Shown: positions 35,121 to 44,491, counted from the stretch's first letter. The stretch is DNA of 64,000 nucleotides from Paenibacillus tritici (GCF_013204885.1 NZ_JABMKX010000006.1:310001-374000); one strand, 5' to 3'. The notes: generated from the letters alone by a model not told the origin. Translations and numbers: made by a program.

Positions 35121-36629
35121 ATGAAGAGTACGGTGGAGGGGAAGTTATCCAGCCGGCTGGAGGTCAATCATGAACAGCTGTACAAGCTGCTGGGCGAGAG
35201 TACTGACCTGGTGAGAAAACAGCTGAAGCTGGGAGAGCATACGGAGCTGGCTATTTTTTATATTGATGGCCTGATAGATAATCAGCTGCTGCATAATTCG
35301 ATTCTGTATTCGCTTCAGGAGGGACGGACCTCGGCTCTTCTGGAAGAACAGGACCCGGATAAGAAAATAGAAATCTTGACCAGCCGTGTGCTGATGGCCG
35401 GCGATCTTACCGTGGTTCAGGATTACGCCCAGTTCGTACACGACCTGTTATCCGGCAACGTGATGCTGATGGTGGAAGGGACGGACTCAGCGCTGCGGAT
35501 CGGTCTTCCCGGCTGGGAGGACCGCGGGGTAAGCGAGCCCAGCTCGCAGTCGGTGGTCCGCGGACCGATGGAGGGGTTCAGCGAGAATCTGCGGACCAAC
35601 ACTGCGTTAATCCGGCGCAAAATCAAAGACAGTCAATTGTGGCTGGAAACGATGCAGATCGGCCGCGTCACCCAGACCAGTGTCTCGATTATGTATCTCA
35701 GCCACATTGCGAATAAAGAGCTGGTGCAGGAGGTGAAGCGGCGCCTGAACAGCATTGATACGGACAGCATTCTGGAGAGCGGCTATATCGAGGAATTTAT
35801 TCAGGATAAGGTGGCGACACCCTTTCCCACGATCTATAACAGTGACCGGCCGGATACCATCGCGGCGGGGATTTTGGAAGGGAAGGTGGCTATCTTAGTC
35901 GATGGCACCCCCTTTGTGCTGCTGGCCCCAACTGTATTTGTCTCCTTCTTTCAGTCGGCGGAGGATTATTACCAGCGGGCGGATATCTCTACCCTGCTGC
36001 GGTTCATCCGGTTTCTGGCTTTTTTTATCACCTTGTTTGCCCCTGCGTTCTATGTGGCTATCACAACCTATCATCAGGAGATGATTCCGACCAATCTGGT
36101 AATCAGCCTGGCGGCGCAGCGGGAGACGGTGCCGTTTCCGACTTTTGTCGAAGCACTGATGATGGAATTGACCTATGAGATTCTGCGGGAAGCAGGCGTA
36201 CGGATTCCTAAGAATGTGGGTCAGGCTGTATCCATCGTCGGAACGCTGGTTATTGGGCAGGCGGCGGTTGCGGCAGGGTTCATCTCCTCGGCGATGGTCA
36301 TCATTGTATCCATTACAGCGATCTCAAGCTTTGTGATTCCCGAAGCCGGAATGTCCATCGCCGCACGCATTATCCGGTTTTTCCTGATTGCGCTGGCCGG
36401 GTTCATGGGTCTGTACGGAATATTGTGCGGAGTATTCTTAGTGGTGCTGCATCTCGTCAGCCTGCGCTCCTTCGGCGTTCCTTATATGAGTCCGCTGGGG
36501 CCCTTCCGGCCGACAGACCTTAAGGATTCTATCTTCAGGTTCCCCTGGCCGTTCCTCAGAACAAGACCGCAAGAGAATAGAACACAGAATCTGCACCGCC
36601 AGAACAGATCCAAACGCGGAGGTTCCTGA
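35121..36629 (+). CDS. Spore germination receptor A subunit (GerAA family)
   Basis: A 502-residue GerA-family protein. A soluble N-terminal domain (about 1-290) is followed by four to five membrane helices. FVEALMMELTYEILREAGVR is a hallmark of the family, as is RIPKNVGQAVSIVGTLVIGQ. ATG 35121 is chosen because AAGGAGAG lies 9-10 bp upstream; a GTG at 35112 abuts that site. It is the first gene of an A-C-D operon, with the C subunit starting 1 bp after its stop. Confidence 0.94.
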   Translation: MKSTVEGKLSSRLEVNHEQLYKLLGESTDLVRKQLKLGEHTELAIFYIDGLIDNQLLHNSILYSLQEGRTSALLEEQDPDKKIEILTSRVLMAGDLTVVQDYAQFVHDLLSGNVMLMVEGTDSALRIGLPGWEDRGVSEPSSQSVVRGPMEGFSENLRTNTALIRRKIKDSQLWLETMQIGRVTQTSVSIMYLSHIANKELVQEVKRRLNSIDTDSILESGYIEEFIQDKVATPFPTIYNSDRPDTIAAGILEGKVAILVDGTPFVLLAPTVFVSFFQSAEDYYQRADISTLLRFIRFLAFFITLFAPAFYVAITTYHQEMIPTNLVISLAAQRETVPFPTFVEALMMELTYEILREAGVRIPKNVGQAVSIVGTLVIGQAAVAAGFISSAMVIIVSITAISSFVIPEAGMSIAARIIRFFLIALAGFMGLYGILCGVFLVVLHLVSLRSFGVPYMSPLGPFRPTDLKDSIFRFPWPFLRTRPQENRTQNLHRQNRSKRGGS

Positions 36630-36630
36630 T

Positions 36631-37854
36631 ATGACAAGCCGAATTAAGAGAGCCGTTGCTGTTTGCCTTCCCCTCCTGCTGGTTTCGCTGCTGCTTAGCG
36701 GGTGCTGGGAGAGGAAGGAGCTGAATGAACTGGCCTTTGTGCTGGCGCTGGGCCTCGATAAAGCGGAGAACGGCTACAACGTAACGATGCAGGTGGTCAT
36801 CCCCTCCTCGATCTCTTCACAGAATGCGGGAGGAACGGGGGGAAGCGGTGTTCCCGTGGTTGTGTATAATTTTACAGTGCCAACGGTCTATGAATCCCTC
36901 CGTAAGTTCAATCTGATCAGCTCCCGTTCTCCCTATCTGGGCCATATCCGGGTGCTGGTGATCGGGGAAGAGCTGGCACGGGAAGGGGTGGGCGAGACGC
37001 TGGATGTGATCAAAAGAAGCCGGGAGCCGCGCATGGACTTCTATGTGATGGTTGCACGGAAGACAACTGCCGAGAATGTGCTGAAGGTGCTGACTCCGCT
37101 GGACCGGCTGCCGGCCACTAAATTATTCAGTTCCCTTGACAAGTCCTACAGGATTTCATCCAAGACCGTCGCGGTTACATTGGATCAATTCATCGAGGAC
37201 CTGCTCCTCCAAGGGGAGAGTCCTGTATTAACCGGAGTGGAGGTGGAGGGGGATCCCGAAGCAGGCAGTGAGAAAAGCAATGTGGAACAGACGGACCCCA
37301 GAACGAAACTTCACTATGAGAGTGTGGCCGTATTCAGAAAGGATAAGCTGGTGGGCTGGATAGATGATAACTTAACGGTTGGCTTCAATTATGTGACTGA
37401 TAATGTCACCAAGAATACAGGGCATTTCAAAGACGAAACCGGAAGCCTGATTATTATAGAGGCGCTTACCTCTGCTACCAGCCGGAAGGTGAAATTCATA
37501 GACGGCGAGCCGCATATTTTTTTGAGTGTGGAAACGTTATCCAATGTAGAGGAAGTTGAAGGCGCGGATAAGCTGGATACGGAGGCCAAGATCAGATCAC
37601 TGGAAGAGAAGACGGAGGCCCGGACTGTAAAGCGGATGAAAGATGCTGTAGAGGGAATCAGCAAGCAGTTCAATGTGGATATCTTCGGCTTCGGCCAGTC
37701 CATATACCGCAAGAGCCCCAAGGCATGGCAGAGACTGAAGGAACAGAAGGGAGAAGACTATCTCAGAACACTCCCTATCCATTACGAGGCTAGTGTGACG
37801 ATCAACCGGATCGGTACGATTGATAATTCATTTCTTGACGAGATTAAGGAGTGA
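36631..37854 (+). CDS. Spore germination receptor C subunit (Ger(x)C lipoprotein)
   Basis: A 407-residue lipoprotein of the Ger(x)C family, with signal peptide and lipobox LLSGC at about residues 21-25, then the family signature WERKELNELAFVLALGLDKA. It should be diacylglyceryl-anchored on the inner spore membrane by its Cys and be part of the GerA-type receptor. It follows the A subunit by one base and precedes the small D-type protein by 6 bp. Confidence 0.94.
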   Translation: MTSRIKRAVAVCLPLLLVSLLLSGCWERKELNELAFVLALGLDKAENGYNVTMQVVIPSSISSQNAGGTGGSGVPVVVYNFTVPTVYESLRKFNLISSRSPYLGHIRVLVIGEELAREGVGETLDVIKRSREPRMDFYVMVARKTTAENVLKVLTPLDRLPATKLFSSLDKSYRISSKTVAVTLDQFIEDLLLQGESPVLTGVEVEGDPEAGSEKSNVEQTDPRTKLHYESVAVFRKDKLVGWIDDNLTVGFNYVTDNVTKNTGHFKDETGSLIIIEALTSATSRKVKFIDGEPHIFLSVETLSNVEEVEGADKLDTEAKIRSLEEKTEARTVKRMKDAVEGISKQFNVDIFGFGQSIYRKSPKAWQRLKEQKGEDYLRTLPIHYEASVTINRIGTIDNSFLDEIKE

Positions 37855-37860
37855 GGCTGT

Positions 37861-38091
37861 ATGCTGCTGGTGCTGATGTTTGCTCTGATTGCCGCAGGCT
37901 GTGCAGCCATAGATCTGTCCTCCCTGAAGGGCAGGCAGAAGCGGCGTGACCGTGTGGTCTGGGGGCTGCTGTGGATCGTTGGAATGGCTGCCACGATATG
38001 CACGCTGCTCAAAATTCAGGTTCCCAGCCCGCTGCTGCTGATTATATTCATCTTCAAGCCGATCAATGATCTGGTATCTTCATGGTTCTGA
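37861..38091 (+). CDS. Small membrane protein, ger operon D-subunit-like
   Basis: A 76-residue protein with two likely membrane helices (about 1-18 and 34-62) separated by a short basic stretch (KGRQKRRDR). Its position as last gene of the ger operon, with 6-bp spacing and GTGAGG upstream, matches the small two-helix D subunits found in some Bacillus ger operons that modulate receptor function. This is not the GerD lipoprotein. Assigned from position and topology. Confidence 0.7.
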   Translation: MLLVLMFALIAAGCAAIDLSSLKGRQKRRDRVVWGLLWIVGMAATICTLLKIQVPSPLLLIIFIFKPINDLVSSWF

Positions 38092-38111
38092 TCATGGGTT
38101 CGGAGCATCAT

Positions 38112-38143
38112 AGCAGGTCTTCTAATGGAAGGCCTGCTGTTTG
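38112..38143 (+). terminator. Hairpin terminator after the ger operon
   Basis: AGCAGGTCTTC pairs with GGAAGGCCTGCT around a short AT loop, followed by GTTT. The T-run is weak. Confidence 0.6.
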
Positions 38144-38180
38144 GCATGTTTGGGTAATTATCGTAAATGTCGAATTGAGA

Positions 38181-38209
38181 TTGACGAATTGATTTTATAG
38201 TCGTATGAT
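38181..38209 (+). promoter_or_regulatory. Sigma-A promoter of zwf
   Basis: TTGACG (-35) and TATGAT (-10) with exactly 17 bp between them, about 70 bp upstream of the zwf start. Each hexamer has five of six consensus bases. Confidence 0.7.
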
Positions 38210-38277
38210 GTGTTATAAAGTTCCTGAGTAATAATAAGTAACTATATAATAAAATAATAACAACGGGAGGAATGAAA

Positions 38278-39816
38278 GTGGAATCATCAACCTTTATACT
38301 TTTTGGCGCAACCGGGGATTTAGCCAAACGGAAAATTTATCCCGCTTTATATAACCTGTTCACTGATGGCAAGCTTTCCGGTCCTCTCTCCGTCATTGGC
38401 CTGGGCAGAAGGGAAGTCTCGAATGGGGCTTTCCAGATGCAGGTGCTGGATTCCCTGCGCACCTTCTCGCGCCGTCCGGTTGAGGATACAGCGGAGCTGC
38501 AGCATTTCCTGCGGGCTTTTGAATATAGCGTGCTGGATGTTGGACGTCCGGAGGATTATGAGAAGCTGCTGGGACATGTACAGCGCCGGGAGGAAGAGCT
38601 GGGACTTCCGCAGAACCGGATGTTCTATTTATCTGTCGGTCCTGAATTCTTCGGGGAGATTGCCGTAAACATCAATGCCAGCGGCCTCGGTGATACCGAG
38701 GGCTGGAAACGCCTGATCATCGAGAAGCCGTTCGGACGGGACTTGCATTCTGCCCGGGTGCTGAATGACAGCTTGAATGCGGCTTTTGCAGAGGAGGAAA
38801 TCTTCCGTATTGATCACTTCCTCGGCAAGCCGATGGTACAGAATCTGGAGGTGCTGAAGTACTCCAATCCTGTGCTGCGGGCGTTGTGGCAGAACCGTTA
38901 TATCGCCAATGTCCAGATTACCGCGAGTGAAACGGTAGGGGTGGAAGAACGGGCAGGGTATTATGACAAGGCGGGTGCGCTGCGGGATATGTTCCAGAAC
39001 CATATGCTGCAGCTGCTTATGATGATGGCGATGCAGCTGCCGAAGGGCAGTACACCGGAGGATGTGCGCAGCAAGAAACGCCATGTGATCCGCTCTGTAC
39101 GTCCGCTGCTTGCCGAAGAAGTAACGCAGCATGTTGTGCGCGGCCAGTATGCAGCAGGGGAGATCCGCGGACAACAGGTGCCTGCCTATACAGCCGAGCC
39201 CGGGATCGAAGCCTCTTCCCAGAATGAGACCTACATCACTGCGCGGCTGTGGATTGAAGATCCGCTGTGGAAGGATGTACCCTTCTATATTCGTACCGGC
39301 AAACGCATGAAGGAGAAATCCACCCGGATTGTTATAGAATTCAAAGAGCCGTTTAATGATTTGCATAACAAGAACCGGAACAAGCTGGAGCTTGACCCCA
39401 ACCTGCTGGTGATTGATATCGGCCCGAATGAGGGCATATCCCTGACGCTGAACACCAAGAACCCGCGTCAGCACGGGCAGCTTGAGCCGGTCAGCATCAG
39501 ACACGAGTCCGGTAATCCCGATCTGCCGGAAGCGTATGAGAATCTGATCTACGATGCTATGCTTGGCGATGCGACCTTCTTCGCCCATTGGGAGGAGGTA
39601 GAGTTGTCCTGGCAGTGGGTTCAGCCTATCATCGACGCAACCGCAGATGGCAGCCTGCCGCTGCATCTCTATCCCTCCGGATCGAATGGTCCGGAAGCTG
39701 CCGAGGAGCTGCTCGGTGAGTATCACTGGTGGCTGGATGAGCCGCAGAGCGGAGAGCCTGCCCGCGGCCACCGGACGGCCGGGACAGAGCCGGAAGTTAT
39801 CCGGCCTGGCGCGTAA
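38278..39816 (+). CDS. zwf: Glucose-6-phosphate 1-dehydrogenase
   Basis: A 512-residue G6PD, first enzyme of the oxidative pentose phosphate pathway, producing NADPH. It shows the nucleotide-binding loop FGATGDLAKRK and the substrate-binding active-site motif RIDHFLGK. GTG 38278 is chosen because GGGAGG is 7 bp upstream; ATG 38272, only 1 bp from that site, is the alternative and adds two residues. The 47 bp to gnd suggest a zwf-gnd operon. The last about 30 residues are extra, low-complexity and charged relative to typical homologues. Confidence 0.95.
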   Translation: MESSTFILFGATGDLAKRKIYPALYNLFTDGKLSGPLSVIGLGRREVSNGAFQMQVLDSLRTFSRRPVEDTAELQHFLRAFEYSVLDVGRPEDYEKLLGHVQRREEELGLPQNRMFYLSVGPEFFGEIAVNINASGLGDTEGWKRLIIEKPFGRDLHSARVLNDSLNAAFAEEEIFRIDHFLGKPMVQNLEVLKYSNPVLRALWQNRYIANVQITASETVGVEERAGYYDKAGALRDMFQNHMLQLLMMMAMQLPKGSTPEDVRSKKRHVIRSVRPLLAEEVTQHVVRGQYAAGEIRGQQVPAYTAEPGIEASSQNETYITARLWIEDPLWKDVPFYIRTGKRMKEKSTRIVIEFKEPFNDLHNKNRNKLELDPNLLVIDIGPNEGISLTLNTKNPRQHGQLEPVSIRHESGNPDLPEAYENLIYDAMLGDATFFAHWEEVELSWQWVQPIIDATADGSLPLHLYPSGSNGPEAAEELLGEYHWWLDEPQSGEPARGHRTAGTEPEVIRPGA

Positions 39817-39862
39817 GTAATAAGAATATAACGAAAAGCAAAAAGGATCGGAGGGATTCATT

Positions 39863-40756
39863 ATGAAAGTCGGATTAATCGGTCTCGGCAAAATGGGCTT
39901 CAATCTCGGCCAGAATCTATTGGAGCATGCTCACGAAGTAGTAGCGTATGATGTGAATGCCGCTGCCGTGCAGGAGCTGGCAGAACAGGGGGCGTCCGGT
40001 GCAGCAAGCCTGAAGGAGCTGACGGGCAAGCTGGATTCCCCGCGTGTACTCTGGATCATGGTCCCCCATACGTTTGTGGATTCGGTGATCACTGAACTAA
40101 CACCGCTGTTGTCCCAGGGTGATATCATTATCGAAGCGGGGAACTCTCATTATAAAGAGTCGATCCGCCGTCATGACGAGCTTGGCGCCCACGGGATTCA
40201 TTTCCTGGATGCGGGAACGTCCGGCGGAATGGAAGGCGCGCGGAACGGTGCTTGTTATATGGTTGGCGGAGATGAGGAGGCATGGGCGGTGGTTGAGCCG
40301 CTGTTCCGTGACACTGCAGTGGAGAACGGGTACCTGTATGCCGGCAAATCCGGCAGCGGACATTTCCTCAAGATGGTACACAACGGCATTGAATACGGGA
40401 TGATGGCCGCCATTGGCGAGGGCTTCGAGGTGCTGGAGAAAAGCGGGTATGACTTCGACTTCGAGCAGGTGGCCCGCGTCTGGAATAACGGCTCGGTGGT
40501 CCGCTCCTGGCTGATGGAGCTGATCGAACGCGCCTTCTCCAAGGACGCCAAGCTGGAGGAGATTAAGGGCATCATGCATTCCTCCGGGGAGGGAAGATGG
40601 ACGCTCGAGACTGCATTTGACCTGCAGGCGGCGACTCCGGTCATCGCTATGGCCCTGCTCATGCGTTACCGGTCCCTGGAGACCGATACCTTCACCGGTA
40701 AAGTGGTCGCTGCGCTGCGCAACGAATTCGGCGGTCATGCGGTGGAGACGAAGTAA
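39863..40756 (+). CDS. gnd: 6-phosphogluconate dehydrogenase, short YqeC/GndA-type
   Basis: A 297-residue decarboxylating 6-phosphogluconate dehydrogenase of the short form, compared with about 470 residues for the classical enzyme. The Rossmann motif GLIGLGKMGFNL, the substrate motif DAGTSGGMEGARNG and the catalytic Lys region GSGHFLKMVHNGIEYG are present. Short-form enzymes often use NAD. It has GGAGG upstream and follows zwf closely, so both oxidative steps are co-expressed. Confidence 0.93.
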   Translation: MKVGLIGLGKMGFNLGQNLLEHAHEVVAYDVNAAAVQELAEQGASGAASLKELTGKLDSPRVLWIMVPHTFVDSVITELTPLLSQGDIIIEAGNSHYKESIRRHDELGAHGIHFLDAGTSGGMEGARNGACYMVGGDEEAWAVVEPLFRDTAVENGYLYAGKSGSGHFLKMVHNGIEYGMMAAIGEGFEVLEKSGYDFDFEQVARVWNNGSVVRSWLMELIERAFSKDAKLEEIKGIMHSSGEGRWTLETAFDLQAATPVIAMALLMRYRSLETDTFTGKVVAALRNEFGGHAVETK

Positions 40757-40786
40757 GACACGGCAACCTATTCTTCAGGTGAACAG

Positions 40787-40836
40787 CAGGCTGTTTCAAG
40801 TAGTCACTCCATGACTCTTGGGACAGCCTGTTTATT
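40787..40836 (+). terminator. Terminator of the zwf-gnd operon
   Basis: CAGGCTGTTTCAAGTAGTCA pairs with TGACTCTTGGGACAGCCTG with a few mismatches. The loop is CTCCA and a T-rich tail follows. Confidence 0.75.
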
Positions 40837-40941
40837 TTGTTTCCACTTGTGCTGATAAGCTTCGGTCTCGCAGGGCAGAATCAGACAACCCGCACGGAGC
40901 ATATAAGTACAGAAACAGGAAATGGACGGGGGAGAGGACCG

Positions 40942-41136
40942 GTGTCCCAGAATCAGGAATTCAGAGTCTATCTGATCACGAAGCGAGATATTTTACGGTT
41001 TATTGTGGTTGAAATCATTATCGGCAGTATGACGTATAAGCTGGCTTTGAATCTTTTTCATAATTCCATCCTGGCAGGTGCCGGAGGCTGGGCTTGTACG
41101 GAAGGACTGAAGCGGCTGGTGAAGCTAACCGGCTAA
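40942..41136 (+). CDS. Small hypothetical protein, 64 residues
   Basis: GTG 40942 is preceded by GGGGGAGAGG. The product starts with a basic soluble part (NQEFRVYLITKRDILRFIVV) followed by hydrophobic and glycine-rich stretches. It might attach to the membrane. I recognise no family. Support is the strong ribosome-binding site and open frame between two terminated units; it could be spurious. Confidence 0.4.
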   Translation: MSQNQEFRVYLITKRDILRFIVVEIIIGSMTYKLALNLFHNSILAGAGGWACTEGLKRLVKLTG

Positions 41137-41178
41137 TGGGTAATAACGGGGATTCCCCGGACTGTCTATCTGATGTAG

Positions 41179-41220
41179 TATATATAGAAATAGATATAGA
41201 TATAGACACAGATAGATAGA
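41179..41220. repeat. AT-rich microsatellite-like ATAGAT tract
   Basis: A run of TATAG, ATAGAT and ACAGAT units lies directly in front of the cysteine-desulfidase-like gene. It ends in GAGGGAATGG, which may serve as its ribosome-binding site. Such tracts can vary in length and affect promoter spacing. Confidence 0.5.
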
Positions 41221-41238
41221 GGGAATGGTGATTCGCAT

Positions 41239-42531
41239 ATGGTTAACCTACTGGAAGTATTGAAGAAGGAGATTGTTCCGGCCGAGGGCTGCACGGAGCC
41301 GATTGCGGTGGCCTATGCCGTGTCTTTGGCGGCTGAGCTGGTTGAGGAAGAGATTACAGGGATCGAGCTGTTCCTCAGCGGAAATATCATTAAGAATGCT
41401 ATGGGCGTCGGGATTCCGGGTACAGGCCAGACCGGGCTGCCGATTGCGGCTGCCTTGGGAGCGGTGGTGCTCCGGTCGCACCGTAAGCTGGAGATTCTGT
41501 CCGGGCTGACTCCGGGGGAGCTGGCTAAGGCAACGGATATCCTGGAGCGGAAGCTGCTGGAGGTTGAGCTGAAGGATACGCCAGAGAAGCTATATATAGA
41601 AGCGAGAGTGCGCAGCAAGAATCATACCGCAACAGCCATCGTGGCTAAAGAACATACGAACGTGGTGTTGTTGGCCAAGGATGGCAAACGGCTTGAGCCG
41701 AAGAGGGACAAGGCGGATTGCGAGGAGTCGCATACCCTGGACCCGGAGGTCTACTCGGTTTCACTGGAAGAGATCTATGAGTTCATTCAGACCACACCGT
41801 TCGCTGAACTCAGTTTCCTGCTGGAAGGGGCGAGAATGAATAAGGCGATCTCGGAGGAAGGGCTGCGCGGGGAGTATGGTCTCCAGGTGGGCCGGAAAAT
41901 GAGCCAGCAATCCGCCCTCAATCTGTTCGGCGCGGATGTGGCGAACCGGATCATTGCCGCAACGGCAGCCGCATCCGATGCACGGATGGACGGCAGTGCC
42001 ATGCCGGTAATGACGACGGCGGGCAGCGGCAATCAGGGGATTGCCTGTACCATGCCGGTCATTGCCCTGGCCGAGCTCCTCGGCAAGGATGAGGAGACCC
42101 TGGCCAGAGCGATGGCGCTCAGCAATCTGATTACCATCCATGTGAAGCATTACATTGGCCGTCTGTCCCCACTCTGCGGCTCAGGCATTGCCGGTGGAGT
42201 GGGGGCGGGCAGCGGCATTGTCTATCTGATGGGCGGGACGCTGGCGCAGATCAAGCACTCCATCCAGAATACGATTGCCTCTACTTCCGGCATGATCTGT
42301 GATGGTGCCAAGCCGACCTGCGCGCTCAAAATCTCAACGGCAACGAATGCGGCCATTCAGTCTGCTACTCTTGCCATGAACAATATCTCTCCGAGTCTGA
42401 ATGACGGCGTCATCTTTGAGAAGGTGGAGGATACGATCAAGAATATGGAGACCCTGGTTCAGGAGGGGCTTGCTGCCACAGACCAGGCGATTCTGAATAT
42501 TATGCTCTCCAAGGGAGCCGCTTCTTCATAG
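41239..42531 (+). CDS. UPF0597 / L-cysteine desulfidase-like iron-sulfur protein
   Basis: A 430-residue protein of the CdsB/CyuA (UPF0597) family, related to the alpha part of iron-sulfur L-serine dehydratases. Cluster cysteines are visible at C18 (PAEGCTEP), C313 (SPLCGSGIAGG), C354 and C361 (GMICDGAKPTC). Their spacing closely follows the archaeal cysteine desulfidase. The expected reaction is L-cysteine to pyruvate, ammonia and sulfide; L-serine deamination is the alternative. It is monocistronic, with the ankyrin gene convergent 31 bp downstream. Confidence 0.85.
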   Translation: MVNLLEVLKKEIVPAEGCTEPIAVAYAVSLAAELVEEEITGIELFLSGNIIKNAMGVGIPGTGQTGLPIAAALGAVVLRSHRKLEILSGLTPGELAKATDILERKLLEVELKDTPEKLYIEARVRSKNHTATAIVAKEHTNVVLLAKDGKRLEPKRDKADCEESHTLDPEVYSVSLEEIYEFIQTTPFAELSFLLEGARMNKAISEEGLRGEYGLQVGRKMSQQSALNLFGADVANRIIAATAAASDARMDGSAMPVMTTAGSGNQGIACTMPVIALAELLGKDEETLARAMALSNLITIHVKHYIGRLSPLCGSGIAGGVGAGSGIVYLMGGTLAQIKHSIQNTIASTSGMICDGAKPTCALKISTATNAAIQSATLAMNNISPSLNDGVIFEKVEDTIKNMETLVQEGLAATDQAILNIMLSKGAASS

Positions 42532-42562
42532 GGAGCAGTACAAGTGCTGTATGTCTCAGCAT

Positions 42563-43618
42563 TTAGCGTTTGTAATCCGGCTGCGGCAACGAAACGGGCT
42601 GTGGATTGGCAAGTACCCAATTCACGGCCAATTCGCATAATCTGGCCGGCTCATCATTGCCGTTGCCATGGCGCAGGTATCCGGCTAAATCAGCCGCTTC
42701 CTTCAGGTGCGTAGGGTCCAGAGGTGTGCCCGAGGCGAAGTGCAGGAGCAGCGCCTTCAGCATTTTACGGAAATCGGCATCCCAGTTGCCTCCGCCGTTA
42801 TTCATGATTTCATGTGAGATCCGGCCGGTGATGCGAATGACCTCTCCCTGTACGGTGAGCGCATGTCCTGACGCCGGGATTAGTAATTCCCATAGCTCCT
42901 GGTGCTGATCCTGCCATCTTATGCTGTTTACCTCGATCTTGGAAACGCCGTCATGCATCACCCGCGCTGCTACAGGCTCCACATCGAATAGCTTGTACAG
43001 TGAGTCCAGGGCATCTGCGGTTTCGCTTAAGCGCTCTTTATTGAAATTGGATCTGGCGAATTCAAAGCTCTTGCCGATATTCTTCACAGATTCCTTCATC
43101 TCCGGTGTGATCACCGCCCCGGCATCCAGCAGGATGTGCGAGATTTCCAGCATGTCGGCGATATCGCTATTCCGGCATTGCAAGAGGGCCTTGGACAGCG
43201 GGGTGTTCCCCGACTTATTCACCGCATGGACATTGGCGCCGTGGGCCACCAGATCCCGTACCGACTGTGTACGGTAATAGTTGACTGCAGCGTGCAGCGG
43301 GGTCTGATTCTGATAATCTACGGCTTCCAGCTCCGCACCAAGCTCCAGGAACAGTGGGATATTGCCGGACCAGGTTCCGGCCTGCGAATACAGCGGGGTG
43401 CGCTGATATTTATCCCTGGCGTTAATGTCGGCACCCTGCTCCACGAGCCAGCGGACCAGCTCATCCGGAATCTGCCGGATGCTGAGCGCGGGTTCTTTGT
43501 AGTACCCCAGGGTCGCATTCCATTCACAGTCGTCAAAGACAGCCTTCAGCGCAGCGATATCATTCGATTTAACCAGCTCACCAAAATTGGCGGGTAATGT
43601 TTTTTTCTTTTTGCCCAT
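42563..43618 (-). CDS. Ankyrin-repeat protein
   Basis: A 351-residue soluble protein. ATG 43618 (MGKKKK) has AAGGGAGCGGAAG upstream; a longer frame to 43705 lacks one. About four ankyrin repeats lie between residues 15 and 180 (for example NARDKYQRTPLYSQAG, NQTPLHAAVNYY and NKSGNTPLSKAL). The C-terminal half (about 200-340) is not ankyrin and is unrecognised. No signal peptide. It stands alone between a convergent gene and the rha regulator, so no partner is evident. Confidence 0.85.
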   Translation of the reverse strand: MGKKKKTLPANFGELVKSNDIAALKAVFDDCEWNATLGYYKEPALSIRQIPDELVRWLVEQGADINARDKYQRTPLYSQAGTWSGNIPLFLELGAELEAVDYQNQTPLHAAVNYYRTQSVRDLVAHGANVHAVNKSGNTPLSKALLQCRNSDIADMLEISHILLDAGAVITPEMKESVKNIGKSFEFARSNFNKERLSETADALDSLYKLFDVEPVAARVMHDGVSKIEVNSIRWQDQHQELWELLIPASGHALTVQGEVIRITGRISHEIMNNGGGNWDADFRKMLKALLLHFASGTPLDPTHLKEAADLAGYLRHGNGNDEPARLCELAVNWVLANPQPVSLPQPDYKR

Positions 43619-43685
43619 AGTCTGCTTCCGCTCCCTTATGAATAGTAGATTATATAGAAGATAACTTCCTGCTAGTTTATCAGTT

Positions 43686-44441
43686 TCAATACAGCACTTC
43701 CACATTCTTCTCCGACAAAAGCTTCAGCCAGGCATCCGAAGGTCTGCGGTCGGTAATCAGCACATCAATCCGGCTTAGCTCGGCCAGGTTGGCAAAGGCG
43801 GTCTGGTCGAACTTGGTATGGTCAGCCAGCAGCACTACCTTCTGGGCCTGGCGCAGCATGTATTTCTTCAGCTCACATTCCGGTTCATTGGAATCGGTAA
43901 CCCCGCGGTCCCTGTCAATAGCTTTGCAGCTGATCACGGCAGTGTCCACATTGTAGCGCTGAATGGTCTCATGGGCGACAGGACCCACAAGGGACAAGGA
44001 GCGGTGGCGCAGCGATCCCCCCGTAGAGATAATGCTCAGACTTGAACTGGCGAACTCGTGCAGAATGTTAATCGAATTCGTGATGATCGTCAGATTGCTT
44101 TTATTGCCCAGCAGCTTCAGGAATTCAAAAGAAGTCGAGCTGGGGTCAACCATCAGCGTATCCCCGTCATTAATGAGATTCAGCGCTTTGATCGCTATAT
44201 TGCGTTTGATATCCGTATTGAGCGCACCCCGGGTCAGAAACGGCAGATCCTCGTTGGTATGCCTGTTCAGCATGGCTCCGCCGTAGGTCCGGCTTACAAT
44301 GCCATCCTTCTCCAGCTTCTCCAGATCTCTGCGTATGGTTTCCTCCGTGACTTCAAACATCCGGCTCAGATCGGATACAAGCACCCGTTTGTCCTGATGG
44401 ACAAGGTCTATTATTTTTTTGCGTCTTTCGGCAGCGAGCAT
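43686..44441 (-). CDS. DeoR-family repressor, divergent from rha operon
   Basis: A 251-residue DeoR/GlpR regulator: winged helix (DLSRMFEVTEETIRRDLEKL) and DeoRC sensor domain (MVDPSSTSFEFLKLLG, ITNSINILHEF). ATG 44441 with AAAGGTG 6 bp upstream is chosen over an in-frame GTG at 44450. It is divergent from rhaB across 238 bp with two similar candidate operator sites. Gram-negative rha systems use AraC activators (RhaS/RhaR), whereas a DeoR-type regulator is known in Firmicutes and some others. The likely effector is a rhamnose catabolite such as rhamnulose 1-phosphate. Confidence 0.9.
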   Translation of the reverse strand: MLAAERRKKIIDLVHQDKRVLVSDLSRMFEVTEETIRRDLEKLEKDGIVSRTYGGAMLNRHTNEDLPFLTRGALNTDIKRNIAIKALNLINDGDTLMVDPSSTSFEFLKLLGNKSNLTIITNSINILHEFASSSLSIISTGGSLRHRSLSLVGPVAHETIQRYNVDTAVISCKAIDRDRGVTDSNEPECELKKYMLRQAQKVVLLADHTKFDQTAFANLAELSRIDVLITDRRPSDAWLKLLSEKNVEVLY

Positions 44442-44491
44442 AGGTATCACCTTTCTGGAGTTGATAATCTAAATATAGACCGTAATTTCTG

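Noticed and set aside
37861..38091. Reading the 76-residue protein as the GerD lipoprotein
   Set aside because: It has no convincing lipobox and is too short; two-helix topology and operon position fit the small D subunit of germinant receptors.
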